A stretch of DNA of 64,000 bases from Litsea cubeba (Eukaryota > Streptophyta > Magnoliopsida > Laurales > Lauraceae), in the NCBI GenBank assembly GCA_012931725.1, contig CM022945.1, positions 99,703,951 to 99,767,950 of the forward strand. The letters run 5' to 3'. Both the position numbers and the translations under genes were made by a program. Each line of letters begins with the position of its first letter. Position 1 is the stretch's first letter. A model generated the notes under the pieces. The model was not told where the DNA came from. It did no database searches and was given only the letters and a program-made list of their open reading frames with translations. Below are positions 58,062 to 64,000 of the stretch, one piece after another.

Positions 58062-59097
58062 GCATGTTTGCCAAATGTCCATAGAGGTGATTCATCATCA
58101 GTTTTCCTTATATTCGAGGAAAATCCATGTTTGGTTTCAAATCCAAGTGTATGAGAGGAATCTCATTTATACATAGAAGTCATCAAAAACACAGAAAATT
58201 GAGATCTGACCTCCCCAGGTCGAATTGTACAAATCCATGCGTTCACTGATTTGCGGATAATAGTGAAATAGGTGGTCATATAAAAGTTACAGGCTTTTTC
58301 TTTAGAAATCAATCTTCTAGATCCCACAATCACAATATGAACTGTACATCATGTTTAAAATGTCCAAAACGACTAGTACACCAAAAATTAACCGTGGATC
58401 CATCATCTATCTTTAGTGATATTTTCAAACTGTTGATCATGATTTCTGAACTTTTGTGAGCCCCGTTTGTAAAATCTAAACCATTCAGTCTTTTCAAAAG
58501 AGTTCTAACGGTATTGGACTCAAATTTGGTAGCCTAATTTATCATGGATCATGAGAAAATTGAAAAAAACTCTTGGTCGTTGATCATACACATAGCCAAA
58601 AAAAAAACCCTAATTTGCAAAGGAATATCGACTCAGGCGGTAATTTGTGGTGACCCATTTATTACTTGGAAACATATCGCATGGGTCCCATAATCAAGAT
58701 CCAAACCGTTCATCATGTTTAGAATGTCCAAAATGGCTAGTAGGTCTATTTTTAGTTGTTGATTCATCATATATTCTAAAATATTTACAAAATAGCCCAC
58801 ACCCTAAAAATATAATTTTTTAATTTCTGTGGGACCCACAATAAGAATCCGAACCGTGGATCATATGTAGAAGGCAAAAAACAACGATGGATTCAGGTTT
58901 TATGGTTTGATTCATCACAGATTGTGAGAAAACGGTAAAAAATCTGTCATCGTTGGATGAGGTTTGTTATCTTTGCCAAACGTGGAATGCAATAAATCTT
59001 CTGCATAAGACAACCTCACCGTGGTAAGCATCGTATACGAAGAAGAAAGGATTCATCTTCATAAAGAATTCCTCTCTAGTTGCCAAACGCGTCTCTT
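58062..59097. mobile_element. Possible non-autonomous DNA element with weak inverted ends
   Basis: The left text GGGCATGTTTGCCAAATGTCC and the reversed right text GAGACGCGTTTGGCAACTAG resemble each other around GxGTTTGxCAA. The interior repeats phrases such as CCGTTCATCATGTTTAGAATG and GGACTCAAATTTGG. No transposase and no clean target duplication were found. Confidence 0.4.
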
Positions 59098-59137
59098 TGA
59101 TTTCACGGCCATAAATGTCCAATCAGCCCAAGCTTTA

Positions 59138-59981
59138 GGGCCTGTTTCTTTGTAAGAATTTCTGACAGGAATTCAGGCTATCTGTGAATTCCTGAATTCC
59201 AGTCAGAAATTCAATGTTCACTTATTGGAATTCTCAACATTTGAGGTAAGTAGCATTTTGAAATTTCAAAAAGTAGAATTTCAAAATACTAGTCCTTCCT
59301 CCAGCATTTACGAATCCGGCATTCCGAGAGGCCTCATTGGAACTCCAGCTCTCTCTGACGGTGGAAGGTTATCTTCTTCGCTGCACTTCTAAAAGAAAAT
59401 CAGATGTGGTTATCTTATTTCGTTGCACTCCTTTCATATATCTGGTTCCATGAATCCCAAAACCCCCAAATTGATCTAATTTCAATTTCATTTGATCTGA
59501 GATCTTTCGAAACCCTACCATCCTCCTCATGCTTGAGACCAAATAAACCCCAGAATTCATGTATCCAACCTTTTTGGACAGATTCTAATAAAAAACGTGA
59601 GACAACATTCAATTCAAGAGGATTTGTAGCGGCATCATTGTGATCTCGATTTCCTTTGAGGCAAGCGGCTCCGAGCTCCTGGATCTTGATGATGAGGATG
59701 GAGATGTTGGGTAAGGAAGATGAGAATGGGATGAGGGTCATTGCTATGTGCAGAAGATGCTGATTAAGGGAGAGATGATTTATGTGTATTGGTTTCCAAG
59801 TTGTGGCCCGGAAATTTGTGGAATTCAAGTTGCATGAAATTCTCAGGCAAGAATTCTAGGAATAAAAGAAACGGAAAATTTAGGAATGCTAGAATTTGTA
59901 GCATTTTAAAATTCCAGCTTCTCAAATTCTACAAACTCCAACAGAAATGAATTCCAAAAATTTTTACAAAGAAACAAGCCC
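59138..59981. mobile_element. PIF/Harbinger-like non-autonomous element, TTA duplication
   Basis: The left end GGGCCTGTTTCTTTGTAAGA and the reversed right end GGGCTTGTTTCTTTGTAAAA are inverted termini, flanked by TTA on both sides (59135-59137 and 59982-59984). Subterminal regions are rich in GAATTC-like words. A 137-codon open frame on the minus strand (59415-59828) has no recognisable domain and is more likely captured or chance sequence than transposase. Confidence 0.75.
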
Positions 59982-59984
59982 TTA

Positions 59985-61803
59985 ATATAAAGCTAACCTA
60001 TCACAACCTCTTTTGTAAAGTGGAGTTATTGGACCACAGTTGCACACCATGCCCCTTGTATTGAGGATACAATCATAAATTCATATAATTACCCTAGACC
60101 AGATATCCACATGTGAACCCCTCAAAACGTGTTCCCCGAGAGTACTTGCATTGCACTTTCATGTCCTTGATTTCTCTGCTGAATTTAGACTTCTAACCAT
60201 TCTAATCTTTAAAAGTCCATTAATACAGGACAAATTTAAACTGTTGGGTGCTCTAGTGGGTCCCACCCACAACTGGAACGGCCCGGATCACTTTGGCGTG
60301 TGCCCACAAAATTCATGAAAGACCTGAACAAGGACCATTGGAGTCAAGAGGAAAGCGTCCCAGTATTGCAGTCCTCATCACCCTCTTGGTTGCACTCATG
60401 AGAAGTTTTACGAGGCCCCTCAAGATATATTTACAAAAAAATTTAAACGGTTCAAAATAAATCTAACCCATATTGTATGGGTCATCGGAAAATCTTGTCC
60501 AGTAGAAGATGGGCCTACGATAAGATTGGTCCAATAAAAAGTTCTTATTATTTTCTAATATTTTATACTCGAGTAATCAATCTTATGGTGGCTCTATTTT
60601 TTATTAGGATGAAAATTTCCCCTGACCCATAAGAAAGGAAGACAATTTTTGAACGGTTTGGATTTCTTTTAGGTAGCTCTAGTGAGAAGCCTCACAAAAT
60701 TCTTGTGAGTGGATGCAGCAGAGGTTGCAGACTCCCTAGGGATCCGTTACACGGCATTATCAATTGACTAGAATCTTTGGGTCATCGGTCTTCTGGTGTG
60801 GTCCACACGCTCTAAGGTGACCGTGACCAGTCCAAGTCAATCCAATGAAATGCAGGTCGAGTTGACTCAGTGATGCCTGAGTTTTGATCAAACCAGAAAG
60901 TCCATACTCTGTATTTTTCTTATATACTGTTCTTTGGCCCTTATCCTTTCTTTTTGGAAGTTGTGAAACCGAGTCTTCAAGTCCCTGGATGAAACTCTTT
61001 GAGGACTGAGTGTATGCAGTGACTACTCATTTTTATGGCTGATTTGAATCAACTCGGCTGACTCTTTTTATTTTTTTTTTTCGCAAGTAACTCGGCCAAG
61101 TTGACTCAATTATCCGAGTATTCCGATCGGTCGGTTCGGGTTTTGGGGCAAACCCAATACCAGTTTTAATTGTAGAAAGGCCAGCAGCCCTAGCATGACT
61201 AGGCTTCATCTTTATCTGGTGCAACCCGATCCATACCGTGGTGTAACTCAGGTTGGGTTGAGGGAAATCATGTGCTTAAGAGTTTTTTTTTCTTGGTAAA
61301 AATGTGCTTAAGAGTTTAAGCCCAATCCAGCCGACCTAATCCATACGGTAGTTAATTAAAAAAGAAAAAGAAAAAAAGAACTCAGTATGGCTTGAAAGCC
61401 TGATTCGACTCGGCTGAATTGAGTTGGCTCAGTAGGTCGCCAGAAATCAATCGAGGCTGGCTAACTAGTCTGAACAAGTATTTAGCCAGACTTGCCCACT
61501 GTTACTCGGCTCGGTGACTCAATTATCCGAGTCATCAAACTATGATCCCCAGATAACACCCATATGTCATTTTTGTACATAACCCTGGTGGCCACCACAT
61601 CTTGACCCTTCAAAAAAAAAAAAAAAAAAAAAAAATACTAATAACAGGAATGGTCTTTACTCTTTAGTCAAGTAAACACTTTTATGAATCAAAATTCAAA
61701 ACAGTTACAAGCAATTCCACCATAAAAGATCTCTCTCTAGATTCCTCTGTCTTCCCACATCTCTAGTCTCTCTCCCCTTCTCCCTCTCTAAACCCTCAAA
61801 AAT
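59985..61803. other. Intergenic region and 5' flank of the receptor-kinase gene
   Basis: No coding region. A repeat with ACTCGGC-type words and a twice-used ACTCAATTATCCGAGT (near 61103 and 61516) lies at about 61040-61540. The 70 bases before the ATG at 61804 are rich in CTCTCT and probably form the 5' UTR. No convincing TATA box was found. Confidence 0.5.
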
Positions 61804-62620
61804 ATGTCTCTCCTCATAGCAGAAAAAACCTCTCTATGTTTCACAATACTTCTCACCTTCCTACCACTCCTCAAATGCTCCAACAGCCCCCAGCCTTTTA
61901 TCCATTTCAAGTGTTCAGGTGATGCAAACTACACTGCTCACAGCACCTTTGAAGACAATCTCCGTAAAATACTACACTCTCTAACTGAACATGGTCGTAT
62001 CGATGGATTCTACAACGAAGCTATGGGCGAAAACCATAGCCGGGTTTTTGGCCTTGCACTCTGTAGAGGCGATATCTCGGCCGACACCTGCAGCACTTGC
62101 CTTGATATAGCAAGAAGAGGAGTCCTTGAAGAATGCCCCATGAGAAAGACTGCAATCATATGGTATGATCTTTGCTTCTTACGCTACTCGAATGAACAAT
62201 TCTTGCCATGGCTGGGTTCCGAAGACATGGATTATTTTCCTAATCAAACTGGTGTATCGAGACCGTATTGTTCAAAATTTCGTTTAGATATGTTCAAGAT
62301 AAAACTAGCTCAAGATCTTACGTCGGATCGGTCAAAGCATATGTTTGCAGCTGAAGCAATGCGTTGGAATTGGGTTCAGGATGTCTATGTTATGGTGCAG
62401 TGCAGTAGAGATTTGTCAATGATCGATTGTCATCAGTGTCTACAAGTTGCTATCGATAGAATTCCAAACTGCAATTATAGCAATGGCGGTAGAGTTCTTG
62501 GATCAAGCTGCAATTTGAGATTCGAATTTTATCGGTTCTTCAATTCAACAGATTCACCTCCAACTTATTCATCTCCTCAGCCTCCCCACGCGAATGGAAA
62601 TAATCGCTCTCGACGCACTG
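61804..62620 (+). CDS. Cysteine-rich receptor-like kinase, exon 1 (signal peptide and two Gnk2/DUF26 domains)
   Basis: This is the extracellular part of a CRK-family membrane receptor kinase, which senses stress or pathogen cues at the plasma membrane. Residues 1 to about 25 form a hydrophobic signal peptide (CFTILLTFLPLL). Two DUF26/Gnk2 domains follow, each with the C-x8-C-x2-C motif: C87, C96, C99 and C200, C209, C212. NxS/T sites are frequent. A Pro/Ser-rich linker (residues 250-262) leads to the donor G|GTGATC at 62620/62621. The open frame beyond it to 62757 runs through a T21-type tract and is intron. Phase out is 1, as in other CRKs, and exon 2 joins in frame. The specific CRK number cannot be assigned. 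No kinase domain is in the window, so a secreted two-domain relative is possible but less likely given exon 2. Confidence 0.93.
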
Positions 62621-63496
62621 GTGATCCTTGCAAGCTTCTTCTTTATCATATGGTCTCATTAAGCAATTCTAATATATCCTCTCATGTTTTTTTTTTTTTT
62701 TTTTTTTTTAAGAGTTCAGTGACTTCTGTTTTGAATAATCTCAGGTATCATGTTTGATATATAACATAAATCATGATTTGTTTGCTCATCAACCTTAACC
62801 AACCTTTGAATGGAAGAAATCACTCTGTTATGAAAAATTTTATTTGACTTTTGATGCTACTGTCTGTAATTTGTCTCAACAACATATACCCTTTGTTTAG
62901 CCTTGGAATTCCACTGAAACACTGATTTTTCTTCCTTCATGACCTGTTCTACACTTTCAACAGATTAGCAAAATCTGTTATAGTCACTTCAGAATCTATG
63001 AATGTTTTATCTATGAATGAAACATTACAAGTACATGAAACAATAAAAGGAAAGGATACATTTTAAGAATCTATAGCAGAGTGCTCATTAGGATATTTTC
63101 CAGTTCAAGCGCTGGTTGAGTATTTTGAGGAATATTGATCATGGGTAGAAAACTTGTAGAAAAAAAATAATCTCTGCCATCTACTTTCAAATTGTGTGAG
63201 GTCCCATTGAGTTCCAATGACTAAGCTTCTACTCTCTGGAAGTTTTGAAAGTAATTGCAATTTGGGGTACATCCAAATACCAATCTTTGCCCGATTATCA
63301 TGAAATTAACACACCAACATGAAAGATTGCTCTTACATGATTTTATGAACATGGAAGTCGGTGAAAAAGGTAAGTTGCATATTGGATTGCAGTATGTTTC
63401 CAATAAGAAAAAAGTATAGATATAGCAGTAATAGTTTTAAAGACAGAGTATTGTATGGAATTAGTTAAGCACTCATTTTCTGGATTTTGGATGCAG
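62621..63496 (+). other. Intron 1 of the receptor-kinase gene
   Basis: The 876-base intron runs from donor GTGATC to acceptor ATGCAG. It contains a T run at 62687-62709 and no other coding segment. Confidence 0.75.
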
Positions 63497-63625
63497 GTCG
63501 CAATAGTTTCCCGCTGGAATACATTTTTGCTATTGTTTTCATGGCGATTATTGCCACAATGATGCTATTGTGCATAGTCGCAACTTGTCTTCTGATGAAA
63601 CCGAAGGAAAAGGAGAATTGCAGAG
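63497..63625 (+). CDS. Cysteine-rich receptor-like kinase, exon 2 (transmembrane segment)
   Basis: After completing a Gly codon it reads RNSFPLEYIFAIVFMAIIAT, MMLLCIVATCLLM and KPKEKENCR: one transmembrane helix followed by a basic stop-transfer stretch. This is the usual content of CRK exon 2. The donor is GAG|GTAAAT (63625/63626), phase 1. The juxtamembrane and kinase exons are expected beyond base 64000. The gene is therefore partial because of the window edge, not because of visible damage. Confidence 0.88.
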
Positions 63626-63769
63626 GTAAATTCTATTTGAGCACTTATCGTATTCTCCGAAAACTTCGATTCACCATCATCATTAGAAACATCATCAAAG
63701 CCTTATTCCAATTATGTTAGTGTTAGCTGCATGAATTTTGTTTTGCAATTCCAATCTATCGAGGGCCAA

Positions 63770-64000
63770 ATACTCGGATAGGTGTGCACGTCCTCTTTGA
63801 CCCACCCCTCTTCCATAAGGGCTACCAACCTGCATATAGAAACTTTTCTTCACCAGCATCATTGTTGGCCTAGGTAGGACATTTTTAGACGGTCTAAAAT
63901 GAGTCTCTTAATTTATCACCTATTGGTGTTACCCCTAAATGTTCTCAAATGACTCATTTTTTTCTTATCTTTTCAAGTTTTATCACACATCCATTTCAAT
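63770..64000 (-). pseudogene. Degraded RTE LINE 3' fragment, running off the window
   Basis: The plus-strand text around CTCTTAATTTATCACCTATT, GGTGTTACCCCTAAATG and ACACATCCATTTCA runs parallel to the antisense of the RTE C-terminal region at 57225-57360 (CTCATTTTATCTCCAATCGG and GCATCCATCTTAGCA). CACCCCTCTTCC before it may match the GRGRPK part. It is strongly diverged and lies in intron 2 of the receptor-kinase gene. Confidence 0.45.

Noticed and set aside
62621..62757. C-terminal part of the 317-codon receptor frame
   Set aside because: The exon ends at the donor 62620/62621. The rest reads through a long T tract (poly-Phe) and is intron.

Overview
This is a nuclear genomic window from a flowering plant. 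The evidence is a spliced plastid-type coproporphyrinogen III oxidase gene with GT-AG introns, the first exons of a cysteine-rich receptor-like kinase, and dense plant retrotransposons (Copia, Gypsy, L1-type and RTE-type LINEs), tRNA-like SINEs and DNA-transposon derivatives. I cannot fix the species. The large introns and several RTE copies would suit a repeat-rich genome, but that is inference. There are no operons, CRISPR arrays, rRNA genes or convincing functional tRNA genes.

Layout. 1-1787 is the right-hand part of a long LTR. 1788-18241 is a tandem array of about 840-bp units: fifteen anchored units plus one truncated unit, interrupted by a 3.66-kb solo LTR with a perfect GTAGT target duplication. 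The units fall into types ordered A-B-C-D-E, C-D-E, F-F, A-B-C-D-E, which is a higher-order repeat. 18242-21256 holds a short gag-like fragment, a 1.67-kb LTR and a hAT-like element.

22010-47424 (minus strand) is one coproporphyrinogen III oxidase gene of eight exons spread over 25.4 kb. All eight exons, their splice sites and phases can be placed. The model gives 391 codons plus stop only if one extra base near the end of exon 1 is discounted. The introns explain most of the TE coding fragments between 22 and 47 kb. Intron 7 carries a full-length RTE LINE with a 19-bp target duplication. Intron 3 carries a truncated L1-type LINE and an LTR/PBS remnant. Intron 2 (10 kb) carries a nest: a Copia polyprotein split by an L1-type LINE, itself split by a non-autonomous Gypsy-like element with paired LTRs.

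47.5-61.8 kb is intergenic and made largely of mobile DNA: SINEs, a second copy of the 18-20 kb LTR type in the opposite orientation, a long-TIR Mutator-like element, two PIF/Harbinger-like elements with 3-bp duplications, a MITE family with nested SINEs, and further RTE pieces. 61804-63625 (plus strand) gives the first two exons (signal peptide, two Gnk2/DUF26 domains, transmembrane segment) of a cysteine-rich receptor-like kinase. Its kinase exons lie beyond the window.

The two host genes are unrelated in function: plastid tetrapyrrole synthesis and plasma-membrane signalling. The most unusual structures are the higher-order tandem array, whose units each end in an exon-like segment with a splice-donor-like GAG|GTAAG site, and the heavily invaded but almost intact coproporphyrinogen oxidase gene.
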